From assembly GCA_015099395.1 (NCBI GenBank), contig AP024096.1, positions 4,712,001 through 4,776,000 of the forward strand: a stretch of 64,000 nucleotides of DNA. Direction: 5' to 3'. Source of the DNA: Ktedonobacteria bacterium brp13 (lineage in GTDB: Bacteria; Chloroflexota; Ktedonobacteria; Ktedonobacterales; Ktedonobacteraceae). Made by a program: the position numbers and the translations under genes. Shown one piece after another: positions 42,717 to 51,723 of the stretch (its first letter is position 1; each line of letters starts with the position of its first letter). The notes beneath the pieces were generated by a model. It was given only the letters and a program-made list of their open reading frames with translations, did no database searches and was not told where the DNA came from.

Positions 42717-44204
42717 ATGAATAAAGAAGCTGTCTCTGTTGTGATAAGCAATGATCCTGCTTTAGCAAATGATAATACAAGGCAATTCGATGCGATTGTG
42801 ATTGGTGCTGGTCTCGGTGGTCTGTTAAGTGCTGCCCAGTTATTGCAACGTGGTAAACGTGTCGTGGTTGTGGAACGGCTGCCACATTGTGGTGGACGTT
42901 TTACTGCGAAAGATCTTCACGGCGTGCAGATCAGTACTGGCGCTGTACATATGGTGCCTTTTGGTAGTAGTGGTGTGCTCTCGCATATGTTGCAGCGATT
43001 GGGTGTGCCGTTGCGCTTTATGGATGCGGACGTCTTTGGCTCGTTTCATGTGCACGGCAAACAGTACCGTTCACGTGGACTGTTGGGTGTTGCGCGTTTC
43101 CTGGGACCGCGCCAGTTTGCCTGGTTTATGCGTATCGGCTATCTGATGTTCTTCCGTCCTCTGCCCGAGCGAGAGCGTGCGCTGCCGTTTGATCGCTGGT
43201 TGGCGCGCCATATCGATGTGCGACGCAATCCGCAGCTGGTCGCCTTTTTCGCCAGCATCTCACGTTTTGCCTTGAGCCTGGAACTTGATCGTGTCAGTAC
43301 CGAAGAGGTTGTACGCACGACCAAGAATATGTTTCGCTTTGGTGCACCTGCTATTGTACAGGGTGGCTGCGGCGAAGTGACACGCCAACTTGTGCTGTGC
43401 GTGCTGCGTTCTGCGGGCGAGATTCGCCTCTCGACCGAGGTGCTACAGATCGTCCAGGAGCATGAGCAGGTCTGCGGCGTCCGTGTGCGCGACAAGGTCA
43501 GTGGTGAGGAGACGACATTGCTCGCGCCCCTGGTCGTAAGTGATATCGGTCCTCGTGCAACGCAAGCGCTACTGGAGAGTCGCCGTGTGAAGCAAGCTGA
43601 CGTACTGAATAGTTCGCTACCAGAGGTACAGGAGGCTGTTGGCCTGAAAGTGCATATCTTAAGTGATATCTCGTTGATTCCTCACAGAGGGATTATGTAC
43701 TGCCTGGATACGCAGCGTATTGCGGGTATGGTACAGCCAACGAATAGCGATCCAGGTCTCGCGCCTGCTGGTAAGCATCTGCTGATTAGCCACCAGGTTA
43801 TTCAGAGCAATAACGTCGAGGAGGAGCGTGCGCTGGCGTTAGCTGATCTGCATACACTCTTCGGAGACGAGTTCGATAAGCATTGCAAGATTTTGACGAT
43901 GGGTACCTATCGTGGCGAGTGGCCGGTGAACCGGAGCGTGCAAGGTGAAGACGCTGCGCCTCAGTTAGCGTTGCGCGGTCTTTATATGGTGGGTGATGCG
44001 GTGAAACCTTCTGGCTATCTGATGGTCGAAGGGGTCGCTCAGAGTGTGAATCGCTTTCTGGATCTGCTGGAGTCGCTGGATCGGGAACAAGCGCAAGACC
44101 GTAAGATGGCTCACCATCTACGCCGTAATGAGATGGCTCCTCCTTCCAGACTGAATGCTATTCGCTGGCTCTGGAAGGCTCCTGGAAATGCTGGAAAATT
44201 GTAA
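42717..44204 (+). CDS. FAD-dependent phytoene desaturase-like oxidoreductase
   Basis: 495 aa. N-terminal dinucleotide-binding motif VIGAGLGGLLSAAQLLQRGK then ERLPHCGGRFTAKDLHGVQI, and C-terminal RGLYMVGDAVKPSGYLMVEG that closes the FAD site, as in CrtI/phytoene-desaturase-like flavoproteins and related isomerases. Substrate is not shown. The ATG has only a GGAT-type site. It is followed after 11 bp by murA and then a histidine phosphatase, all on the same strand, so an operon is probable. No crtB or other carotenoid gene is in the window, so it may act on another lipid. Confidence 0.8.
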   Translation: MNKEAVSVVISNDPALANDNTRQFDAIVIGAGLGGLLSAAQLLQRGKRVVVVERLPHCGGRFTAKDLHGVQISTGAVHMVPFGSSGVLSHMLQRLGVPLRFMDADVFGSFHVHGKQYRSRGLLGVARFLGPRQFAWFMRIGYLMFFRPLPERERALPFDRWLARHIDVRRNPQLVAFFASISRFALSLELDRVSTEEVVRTTKNMFRFGAPAIVQGGCGEVTRQLVLCVLRSAGEIRLSTEVLQIVQEHEQVCGVRVRDKVSGEETTLLAPLVVSDIGPRATQALLESRRVKQADVLNSSLPEVQEAVGLKVHILSDISLIPHRGIMYCLDTQRIAGMVQPTNSDPGLAPAGKHLLISHQVIQSNNVEEERALALADLHTLFGDEFDKHCKILTMGTYRGEWPVNRSVQGEDAAPQLALRGLYMVGDAVKPSGYLMVEGVAQSVNRFLDLLESLDREQAQDRKMAHHLRRNEMAPPSRLNAIRWLWKAPGNAGKL

Positions 44205-44215
44205 TTGAGGAGATT

Positions 44216-45583
44216 ATGTCTGTTATGTTGACTCAGAGCGTTGAACGCGAGGCGGAACACATTGCCCCACATTATCTCATCACCGGTGGTCAGCCGCTGC
44301 ATGGCGAGGTAAAGTTGAGTGGCGCGAAGAATGCAGTTACCAAGATGCTGATAGCGTCGTTACTGACCGCCGAAACCTGTACGTTACGCAATGTCCCATT
44401 GCTGGGAGACATGGAACTGACCATGAAGTTGTGTCAGGACTTTGGCTCTCAGGTACATCTGGATCGTGAGACACACACACTCTCCATCTGTACGGAAGAG
44501 ATTACGAACCCGGTTGTGTCACGTTCGGTCGGTGGCTTAAACCGCATCTGTGTTCTGACAGCCGGGCCACTGCTGCACCGTTCTGGTAAAGCCTCAATCC
44601 CAATGCCTGGTGGAGATCGTATCGGTCCACGCCCCATCGACTTTCACATTCAAGGTCTGCAATTGATGGGAGCCGAAATCGAGGCGAGCGATGGCTACTA
44701 TCACTGCACGGCTCCTAAGGGTCTGCATGGAGCGACGATCACGCTTCCGTTTCCCAGCGTCATGGCGACCGAGAACCTGTTGATCGCTGCCTCCCTGGCC
44801 GATGGCGTCACGATCATCGAGAATGCCGCGCAAGAGCCAGAGATCGTCGATCTGATCAAATTATTGCAAAAGATGGGCGCGATCATCGAGATGCGCGTCG
44901 ATCGACGGATCGTCATCGATGGTGTCCCATCCCTGCATGGGGCGCGCCACACGCTGCTGAGCGACCGCAATGAGGCCGTCTCGCTAGCGATTGCCACCTA
45001 TCTCACACACGGCAATGTCTACCTCCGGGGCGCGCAGCAGGATACGCTGCTCACCTTTCTGAATACGCTCTCCAAAATGAGATTGCGCTTTGAGATCGAT
45101 GACGAAGGCATACGCTTTATCGCCGACGCTGCAATTCCGCCAGCCATCTCGCTAGAGACCGACGTCCATCCTGGCTTTATGACCGATTGGCAGCAACCAT
45201 TTACTATTTTGCTGACCCAGGCCGCCGGAATGTCCGTCGTGCATGAGACCATTTACGAGGACCGCTTCGGCTATACCAGCGCGTTGATTCGCATGGGAGC
45301 CCACATCGGTCTCTACCCGAAGTGCCTGGGTGAAGTGCCCTGTCGCTTCCGCGAGAAGCAGCACAAGCACAGTTGCGTCGTGAGTGGTCCAACGCCCCTC
45401 AAGGCAGCCAGACTGGACATTCCCGACATCCGCGCCGGTTGTTCATATATACTGGCCGCGCTCTGCGCCGAAGGAACGTCCGAAGTCTACGGTATCGAGC
45501 ATATCGAACGTGGCTACGAAGGTCTCGACGAAAAATTGCGTAGCCTTGGCGCGCATATCGAGAAGGTCACACCAGACGCGTAG
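44216..45583 (+). CDS. murA: UDP-N-acetylglucosamine 1-carboxyvinyltransferase (MurA), active-site Cys replaced by Asp
   Basis: First committed step of peptidoglycan precursor synthesis: transfers enolpyruvate from PEP to UDP-GlcNAc. Lys-Asn pair in KLSGAKNA, Arg of the substrate loop (residue 110), FHIQGLQLMGAEIEA and TDWQQPF are conserved. The loop PGGxxIGxRP normally carries the catalytic Cys (Cys115 in E. coli), but here the residue is Asp134 (GAT at 44615-44617). This substitution is known from naturally fosfomycin-resistant MurA enzymes. About 455 aa, with a 15-residue N-terminal extension. Start ATG has GGAG nearby. A MurA paralogue rather than the main MurA cannot be excluded. Confidence 0.95.
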   Translation: MSVMLTQSVEREAEHIAPHYLITGGQPLHGEVKLSGAKNAVTKMLIASLLTAETCTLRNVPLLGDMELTMKLCQDFGSQVHLDRETHTLSICTEEITNPVVSRSVGGLNRICVLTAGPLLHRSGKASIPMPGGDRIGPRPIDFHIQGLQLMGAEIEASDGYYHCTAPKGLHGATITLPFPSVMATENLLIAASLADGVTIIENAAQEPEIVDLIKLLQKMGAIIEMRVDRRIVIDGVPSLHGARHTLLSDRNEAVSLAIATYLTHGNVYLRGAQQDTLLTFLNTLSKMRLRFEIDDEGIRFIADAAIPPAISLETDVHPGFMTDWQQPFTILLTQAAGMSVVHETIYEDRFGYTSALIRMGAHIGLYPKCLGEVPCRFREKQHKHSCVVSGPTPLKAARLDIPDIRAGCSYILAALCAEGTSEVYGIEHIERGYEGLDEKLRSLGAHIEKVTPDA

Positions 45584-45615
45584 ATAGGTTACGATGTGAT
45601 AGAACGGGAGGAATT

Positions 45616-46254
45616 GTGCAGTTAAGTGTCGTACGGCATGGGGAGACAACGTTTAATCAAGAGGAGCGTCTGACTGGCCAACTAGATATTCCGTTGAATG
45701 ATATTGGTCGGCGTCAGGCACAGCAGGTTGGTATATATCTGGCGGAGCGTAAGATTGCTGCGGTAATCTCTTCGGACCTCCAGCGTACGCGCAATACGGC
45801 GCGTGAAATTGCGCGGCATCATAACCTGCCAGTGCAGGAAGATCCAGACCTGCGTGAGATCTTATTGGGTGTATGGGAAGGGCGTACGCATTCCGATATT
45901 GCCATGAGAGAGCCTGAGCAGGTTCGTCAATGGCGCACGAATCCGGTCCTCTTCGCGCCTGACGGAGGGGAGCTATTGCCACAGGTGGAGCAACGTGTGC
46001 AGCGTGCGTTGGATCGCTGGTATACGCGGTATCCTGATGGCAATGTCGTGTGGGCTACCCATGGTGGCTTTATCGGTATTCTGATCTGCCATCTGTTAAA
46101 GCTCGATCTAAATCGGCGGCGACAGTTTGCCCACAGCAACGCCTCACTTTCAGAGTTTCGCTACTCAACAGATGAGATAGGTATTCTGTGTCTGAATGAG
46201 ACATCGTATCTGCGCACATTGCACGTGCCACTGGCCGCCGATCGAGAGTTGTAG
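45616..46254 (+). CDS. Histidine phosphatase (phosphoglycerate-mutase-like)
   Basis: 212 aa. The RHG motif is VVRHGETTFNQEERLTGQLD, with the second catalytic His in WATHGGFIGIL and a conserved Glu region REILLGVWEGR. The family covers phosphoglycerate mutases, CobC-like phosphatases and others; this one resembles the broad-specificity branch. GTG start at 45616 with GGGAGGAATT directly upstream. 32 bp after murA, so probably the last gene of the same operon, and a bidirectional terminator follows. Confidence 0.92.
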   Translation: MQLSVVRHGETTFNQEERLTGQLDIPLNDIGRRQAQQVGIYLAERKIAAVISSDLQRTRNTAREIARHHNLPVQEDPDLREILLGVWEGRTHSDIAMREPEQVRQWRTNPVLFAPDGGELLPQVEQRVQRALDRWYTRYPDGNVVWATHGGFIGILICHLLKLDLNRRRQFAHSNASLSEFRYSTDEIGILCLNETSYLRTLHVPLAADREL

Positions 46255-46369
46255 CATACATTGCATATATTACATAGTATGTATTGCGCTAGAGGCGTAA
46301 GGCGAGATCTCCTGTGACGAAGTGTGAGCCGAGATCTCTGCTAATAGAAGTGTGGGGATAGGAAGACAA

Positions 46370-46427
46370 AAGAAGAGGCCGACCACCTGTACTGTACACA
46401 ACCAGGGTGGTCGACCTCTTCTTTTTG
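46370..46427. terminator. Bidirectional terminator
   Basis: Long stem AGAAGAGG-CCGACCACC / GGTGGTCGA-CCTCTTCT with T-run on the plus side and A-rich flank on the other. It lies between the convergent genes ending at 46254 (+) and 46435 (-). Confidence 0.85.
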
Positions 46428-46434
46428 TCTTGTG

Positions 46435-48933
46435 CTAGCTTTGTAGACTTGAGCGTGCTTCACGCAACTGTTCAGGTGTCAGGATCCTGAAGAGGATAAG
46501 GAGGTTCTCCAGGTCGTATTCCATGCCGATGGCGTGTAGCTCCTGGCGAACGCGGCCCAGGGCGCTGATCTGAGTTGTGTTGATGAGACCGTAGCTCACG
46601 AGGCTGGCGGCAAGCAATTGGTCTGGTGAGAGGAGCTTGAACATCAGCAGGATCTCACCGAGCTGGTAGTTGAGGTCTACACCACGCAGCATGCGTTGAA
46701 TGTTCTGAGCTACTTCGAGGCGATCCTGTGGTACGAGATGGCCGTCCAACAATACCTTGTTGAGTGAGCGGGTGGCTCGTCCATTGAGTACCTGCGATTG
46801 TATGGACTGTTGCTGTTGCTGCGCGAGTGCGGGCATCGGTGGCAGACTCTGAACGATATCGAGCAAGACAGCATTGTTGGTGGTCATACTCTCATCGAGC
46901 TCTTCTTCCCGGCGTGCATTCTCCAGGCCCTTCTGGAGCATATCGCGTGTCTGCTGAGTACGCTCTTTAATGTACTCGATCGCCTCTAGCCGCTCGGCCT
47001 CTTTGCTACTGAATTTTTGCTCTTTTGGTGTTGCTGGCGTGGCAAAGGAGCCAGTATTCTGTTGAGCTGGCTGTACCAGGGGTGCAGGAGGTATAGGTTG
47101 TGCGGCAGTCTCTGTTTTGTTCGCGAACGATGCTGGTGATGTGGGGAGTGGATGCGCGATAGAGGCCAGCGGTGGGGCTGGCTGTTGGCTTGCTGCGTTG
47201 GCTTGTTGCACAGGCATTTGTTGTGCGTGTAGTGCTTGTGCCGCTGTCCGAGCATGGTTCTCTGACCGTTTCGTGGTATCGGTGATGGCCGGACCGGTGA
47301 CGGTGCGCTCAATCGGCATATCTTGAATTGGCGATGCGCGCAACATCTGGGCTTTAACATTGATCTCCTCTGGCGAAGTCGTTGCCTGAGAACTATAGGG
47401 GGGGTGCATGGCCATTGGAGGTTCGCCTGGATGTTGTAAATCGGGTGCTTGCCAGTAGCCACTGGTGGTCTGCGGCTCCTGGCGTGTGGGGATCGGGCCT
47501 GCTGCTAGCGTTGAGTAGGTACTGCCACTGGTAAATGGTTGTGCTGACTGTATCTGTTCGGTGTATGGAGGTACCGCAGGTGAGAACTGGGGGACGTTGA
47601 GATCCGGCTGCTCTGACTGTCCAGCCTCCAGGGATGCGTACGATGCTCCTGCTGGTATCGCCCAGGGATTGTTATTAGCAGGTGCTGGTTGCTCTGTCTG
47701 CACTGGCTGCACTGGTGGTACTGGAGGAGCATTGTATGTCGAGGCGAACGAATTATATTGTTGCCGTGACGGTGCCTCGCTGGTCGGTGCACTTGATTGG
47801 AAACCACGGGCCATTCGTGACAATTGTGCCAGACCAGATTCGCCGATGACATCATCGCTGATCTGTCCACTTGCCATACGCTGGAGGACATTGCCTTCTG
47901 TAGATGGGATGGTACGTGGTTGGAATGCTTGTGCGTTTTGGGTATTTTGTACGTTTTGGATATTTTGAGCGTTTGACCTGTTCAGCGCTGTCTGATTTTG
48001 ATAGCTCTGTAAGAGAGATTGAGATTGAGGCTGTGGTGCCGGTTGGGTCTGGGTTTGCGCAGGCTGCTGGCTCATCATTGGCTCTTGCGGATCTTGAATG
48101 ATGGCAGCGGAATCTGTATTTTGCGTGTTCCAGGCGCGTTGATTCGGATAGAGGACCGCACGAATCTTCTCGCTATAGGAGGGTTGTTGCGCGCTTGTAG
48201 AACCTGTTGCCGGAGAGAACGAAGCAGGTGGCGCGGAGAATGAGTTCTCGGCCTGTGTAGGCGGCAGCACGGGTGAGCTTATTTTGGGTGGAATGTGTAC
48301 CTGTGTGATGTGGGCACCGGTCTCGTTTGAGAGTGTCGAACGGAACCCAGTACCACTACTGCCAGCGGGTTGCGAGGGAGAGGGTCGTTGTAGAGATGAG
48401 AGAGAAGACGATGAGGACGATGAGAATGGAGACGTGTTTGTAGTATTCACGGTTCCCATGCGTGGTAGGCGCGACTGCGTATTGCTGCTGGCCTCGACTG
48501 TTGCGCTGGGGACACGTGTACGGACAGCTTCAACCAGGCTCATCAGGCCGAGCATCCCATCGATCTCCATATCGGCGCTGATCTGCTGTGTTTCCTCATA
48601 TTCGCGCGAGCCATAGCTCGCAAGATTGCTACAGATAAAGGACAGCACCTGTACTTTGCGATCCCGACGCTGTGAATCCAGTGCAACCCAGAATTCGCGT
48701 CGAGCAGCCGCAGCCTGAGCCATATTGACCAGAACCAGCTTCACCGGATAACGCGCAATCGCATCAAAGACCTCAACCGCTGTGCGCGCCGTATGATTGG
48801 TGTAGTTAGCCAGTTGTAACTCGCTGGAAAGGAGTGTCGCCAACTGTTGATCGCGCTCAAAAAGAAGTGTATGTGGTCCACCAGTTGTAATATTCACTTT
48901 TTTAAATCGCGCGAATACCCCCTGCCTTCTCAT
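46435..48933 (-). CDS. Degenerate-receiver plus MshEN-like protein with long low-complexity linker
   Basis: 832 aa. The N-terminal 130 residues read like a CheY-type receiver (HTLLFERDQQLATLLSSELQ, VKLVLVNMAQAA) in which the phospho-accepting Asp region is VNM, so it should not be phosphorylated. About 500 residues of Pro/Gln/Ser/Asn-rich low-complexity sequence follow. The end has two helical repeats (VLLDGHLVPQDRLEVAQNIQ, LGEILLMFKLLSPDQLLAAS) that resemble the MshEN/GspE-N fold known to bind c-di-GMP in some proteins. The start has no clear SD. Function unknown; perhaps a motility or secretion regulator, which is inference. Confidence 0.7.
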   Translation of the reverse strand: MRRQGVFARFKKVNITTGGPHTLLFERDQQLATLLSSELQLANYTNHTARTAVEVFDAIARYPVKLVLVNMAQAAAARREFWVALDSQRRDRKVQVLSFICSNLASYGSREYEETQQISADMEIDGMLGLMSLVEAVRTRVPSATVEASSNTQSRLPRMGTVNTTNTSPFSSSSSSSLSSLQRPSPSQPAGSSGTGFRSTLSNETGAHITQVHIPPKISSPVLPPTQAENSFSAPPASFSPATGSTSAQQPSYSEKIRAVLYPNQRAWNTQNTDSAAIIQDPQEPMMSQQPAQTQTQPAPQPQSQSLLQSYQNQTALNRSNAQNIQNVQNTQNAQAFQPRTIPSTEGNVLQRMASGQISDDVIGESGLAQLSRMARGFQSSAPTSEAPSRQQYNSFASTYNAPPVPPVQPVQTEQPAPANNNPWAIPAGASYASLEAGQSEQPDLNVPQFSPAVPPYTEQIQSAQPFTSGSTYSTLAAGPIPTRQEPQTTSGYWQAPDLQHPGEPPMAMHPPYSSQATTSPEEINVKAQMLRASPIQDMPIERTVTGPAITDTTKRSENHARTAAQALHAQQMPVQQANAASQQPAPPLASIAHPLPTSPASFANKTETAAQPIPPAPLVQPAQQNTGSFATPATPKEQKFSSKEAERLEAIEYIKERTQQTRDMLQKGLENARREEELDESMTTNNAVLLDIVQSLPPMPALAQQQQQSIQSQVLNGRATRSLNKVLLDGHLVPQDRLEVAQNIQRMLRGVDLNYQLGEILLMFKLLSPDQLLAASLVSYGLINTTQISALGRVRQELHAIGMEYDLENLLILFRILTPEQLREARSSLQS

Positions 48934-49411
48934 GCATGGGGAGGAAGCGCGCCTCCTTTTGTATGATGACTTCCCAGATCAGGGAAGTGTGTATGCGGGA
49001 ATGATCGAACTTTAGTACTTTGTCTATTTAGATTTATAATCGCATGAAAAATGCAAATTAAAAGTGTAAATACAGAATCAGTACATGCTATCGTAGAAGA
49101 AGACGTTCTCAATGGGCTCAGGATATGCATCGCTTCTCGACATTGATATGTGCGTGCGGTAATATTATTTTGCTATCTCTTATTCCTGCGTCCTGGCGTG
49201 TGTGCTATAAAGCATAGTGACACCCCACTCCAGGATATACTGTATTGTATCTGTATTCGGGGCTAGTATAGCATACCTCTCCGGTAAATTCATCATTATC
49301 GGATAAAGGGTGTGACCAATACCGTATTAGCTGCACGCAATTGATGATAGTATAGCAAAACCATGGTTTTACCTGCGGCTTTTTGTCATTTCACGAGAGG
49401 ACAATAGTACT
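48934..49411. other. Intergenic region, no feature recognised
   Basis: About 480 bp between divergent genes. Contains no hairpin repeat of either family and no convincing frame; promoters of both neighbours probably lie here. Confidence 0.5.
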
Positions 49412-50278
49412 ATGTATCAAGATGTGTCTACAGCTAGCCAGCGTAGTAGCGCGGTCTCTCCGGTTGTCGCCTTGCTTACCGACTTTGGCACGAGCGGTGT
49501 CTTTGTCGGTGTGCTGAAAGGTGTCATCGCACGCATTGCGCCCCATGCGCAGCTGATCGATCTTACGCATGCTGTGCCACCGCAGGATATCGCGACCGGG
49601 ATGTGGGAACTGGAATTCAGTTATCGTTACTTCCCGGTGGGCACCATCTTTCTCTGTATCGTCGACCCGGGCGTTGGTAGCGGCCGTGCGCCGATTGCGA
49701 TCCACGCCGGAGACTGGTACTTTGTTGGACCTGATAATGGCCTCTTCAGCCTGATTCTGCAGCAGCAGACCATACACGCCGCCACCGCCCTGAGCAATCC
49801 AGCCTATCGGCTGCCCCATGTCAGTTCAACCTTCCAGGGGCGTGACCTCTTCGCGCCAGCCGCCGCGCATCTTGCCGCGGGCGTCCACCTGAAAGAGTTT
49901 GGTCCTTTCATCGAGCCACAGCAGCTGCAACGTCTGGAGATTGAGCAGCCGCTCGTCGTAGGCAAGGACATCCAGGCAGAGGTCATCCACGAAGACCACT
50001 ACGGCAACCTGATCAGCAATATCCCAGCCTCTCTGCTGCCAGCCAACGGACAATTCTTTACACAGCCCGGCATCCGTCTCTTCCTGCCCAAACGCCAGGT
50101 GATCATTGAGCAGCGCCGACGCTTTTTTGCCGAGTCACCTGCCGTCGAACAGAGGAAAGACGAGCCCTTCCTCTACATTGATAGCACCAACTATCTCGGT
50201 ATCGCCGTCCAGAACGGTAACGCCGCACAGATACTGGGGATCAGCGTTGGAGAGCCGATAACATTGCGGCTGGCATAG
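49412..50278 (+). CDS. SAM hydrolase / SAM hydroxide adenosyltransferase (DUF62)
   Basis: 288 aa. Motifs of the DUF62 / fluorinase-chlorinase fold: VVALLTDFGTSGVFVGVLKG, FLCIVDPGVGSGRAPIAIHA (Asp and Arg of the D-R-H triad) and WYFVGPDNGLFS. Family members split S-adenosylmethionine to adenosine and methionine with water; halogenase relatives need a different loop. No signal peptide. Start ATG has GAGAGGACAATAGTACT upstream. Its role (SAM level control) is family knowledge, not shown here. It converges with the MFS gene. Confidence 0.92.
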   Translation: MYQDVSTASQRSSAVSPVVALLTDFGTSGVFVGVLKGVIARIAPHAQLIDLTHAVPPQDIATGMWELEFSYRYFPVGTIFLCIVDPGVGSGRAPIAIHAGDWYFVGPDNGLFSLILQQQTIHAATALSNPAYRLPHVSSTFQGRDLFAPAAAHLAAGVHLKEFGPFIEPQQLQRLEIEQPLVVGKDIQAEVIHEDHYGNLISNIPASLLPANGQFFTQPGIRLFLPKRQVIIEQRRRFFAESPAVEQRKDEPFLYIDSTNYLGIAVQNGNAAQILGISVGEPITLRLA

Positions 50279-50394
50279 CTGCATACGGCAGTGTATACGC
50301 AAAACTATTGTAGTTTGACACATATCTTCGTGGAAAAGTTCTGGGAAGATATGTATCGAGATTTGACTTTGTGACCTTTTCGAAAACCCCATTT

Positions 50395-51723
50395 TCAGTG
50401 AGAACTTGAAGCCATTTTTCGTGCGACTTCGCCCAAGAATGGTGTCTTTCGCAATGGTTGATAGAACGTTGCAGCCAGAGCTGCAATGCCCTGAGGAACA
50501 AACAGCACTACCACAGCCCAGGTGGGGCCAATCCACTGGATCAGCAAACCAGTAATCAGCAAACTGAGAGGTTGACCACCAAATGCGACCAGACGAAAGA
50601 TGCTGTTTACACGTCCTTGCAAGTGATCCGGTGTTACGATCAGACGATAGCTGAACTGTGTGGCGTTAAAGATGGGCACAATGATAAAACTCACAGCAAC
50701 TGCGACGCCCAGGATGAGCGGATTGGGGGCAATAGCAAACGCGAGCCAGGAGATAGCCCAGATCCAGGCCGACCAGATAATCAACCTGCCAAAGGTGATA
50801 CGTTTCTGCAACGGTGTTACCAGGAACGAGCCTGCGATACTTCCCATGCCGCTGCTCGCAAAGATTGCGCCGATCACAAATGGCGTAGCGTGTAGCCCCT
50901 GGGCCAGGATAATCAGGATTAGCGCATAACCGTACACAGGTGTTCCCAAACCCAGGTAGAGAAGAGCCAGGAAGCGTAGTACAGGAGTGTGCCAGAGCCA
51001 GACCAACCCTTCGCCAATCTCCTTCCTGATCTGGCGGGGCGTTTGAGCACGCTCTTCCTGAAACTTCGTACGCATGAAAAATAGGCCCAGTACTGAGCAT
51101 GCATAAGAGATCGTGTCCAATAGGAAAGGCACAGCGCGCCCTAGACCATAGAGTACCCCTCCCAGAAGTGGACCAAGTAGCCAGGATATGGAATCGATTG
51201 CCTGATTCTGGGCGGTGGCAGCAGGAAGTTGCTCTTGAGAGACCACACAGGGCAGGCAGGCTGCCTCAGAGAGAGAGAAAAAGGTGAAGAAGGTGCCCTC
51301 AACCAGCGCGACTAGACCCAGCTGAATAAAACTCAGACGCCCCAACCAAAGAGCTACGGGGATACTGCCAAGAGCTATAGCACGCCCCGTATCGCAGAGC
51401 AGCATTACTTTTCGGCGGTCCCAGCGGTCCACCAGTGCACCTGCTGGCAGACAGAGCACGGCAAAAGGCAGGCCTCGCAGCGCACCCACAATGCCTGCCT
51501 GTGCTGGCGAGAAAGTAATAGCCAGGACCAGCAGCGGAAAAGCCAGTTGTGAGATCTGGGTACCGATGCTGGAAATCAATTGCCCGCTCCAGAGTAACAG
51601 ATAGTCGCGATTGTGCCAGAGGGGTAGAAGACGTTGCGGGCTTCCTGCCTTCACCGGTGTCTGTGTGTTCGCAGGAAGGTCATCTGCATTCAGAGAGTTT
51701 GAAGAGTTTTTTCCTTGTGACAT
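50395..51723 (-). CDS. MFS-type exporter
   Basis: 442 aa, 12 predicted TM helices, of the MFS_3/enterobactin-exporter-like branch. Cytoplasmic-loop motif DRWDRRKVMLLCDTGRAIAL after TM2-3 and the second-half YRLIVTPDHLQGRVNS match that family. Substrate is unknown. The ATG 51723 follows GGGAGCAATCGT; an ATG at 51771 would add 16 residues. The gene faces the SAM hydrolase across a 116-bp gap. Confidence 0.88.
   Translation of the reverse strand: MSQGKNSSNSLNADDLPANTQTPVKAGSPQRLLPLWHNRDYLLLWSGQLISSIGTQISQLAFPLLVLAITFSPAQAGIVGALRGLPFAVLCLPAGALVDRWDRRKVMLLCDTGRAIALGSIPVALWLGRLSFIQLGLVALVEGTFFTFFSLSEAACLPCVVSQEQLPAATAQNQAIDSISWLLGPLLGGVLYGLGRAVPFLLDTISYACSVLGLFFMRTKFQEERAQTPRQIRKEIGEGLVWLWHTPVLRFLALLYLGLGTPVYGYALILIILAQGLHATPFVIGAIFASSGMGSIAGSFLVTPLQKRITFGRLIIWSAWIWAISWLAFAIAPNPLILGVAVAVSFIIVPIFNATQFSYRLIVTPDHLQGRVNSIFRLVAFGGQPLSLLITGLLIQWIGPTWAVVVLFVPQGIAALAATFYQPLRKTPFLGEVARKMASSSH

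Noticed and set aside
46798..48616. Plus-strand frames within 46.4-48.9 kb
   Set aside because: Shadows of the low-complexity linker of the minus-strand gene.
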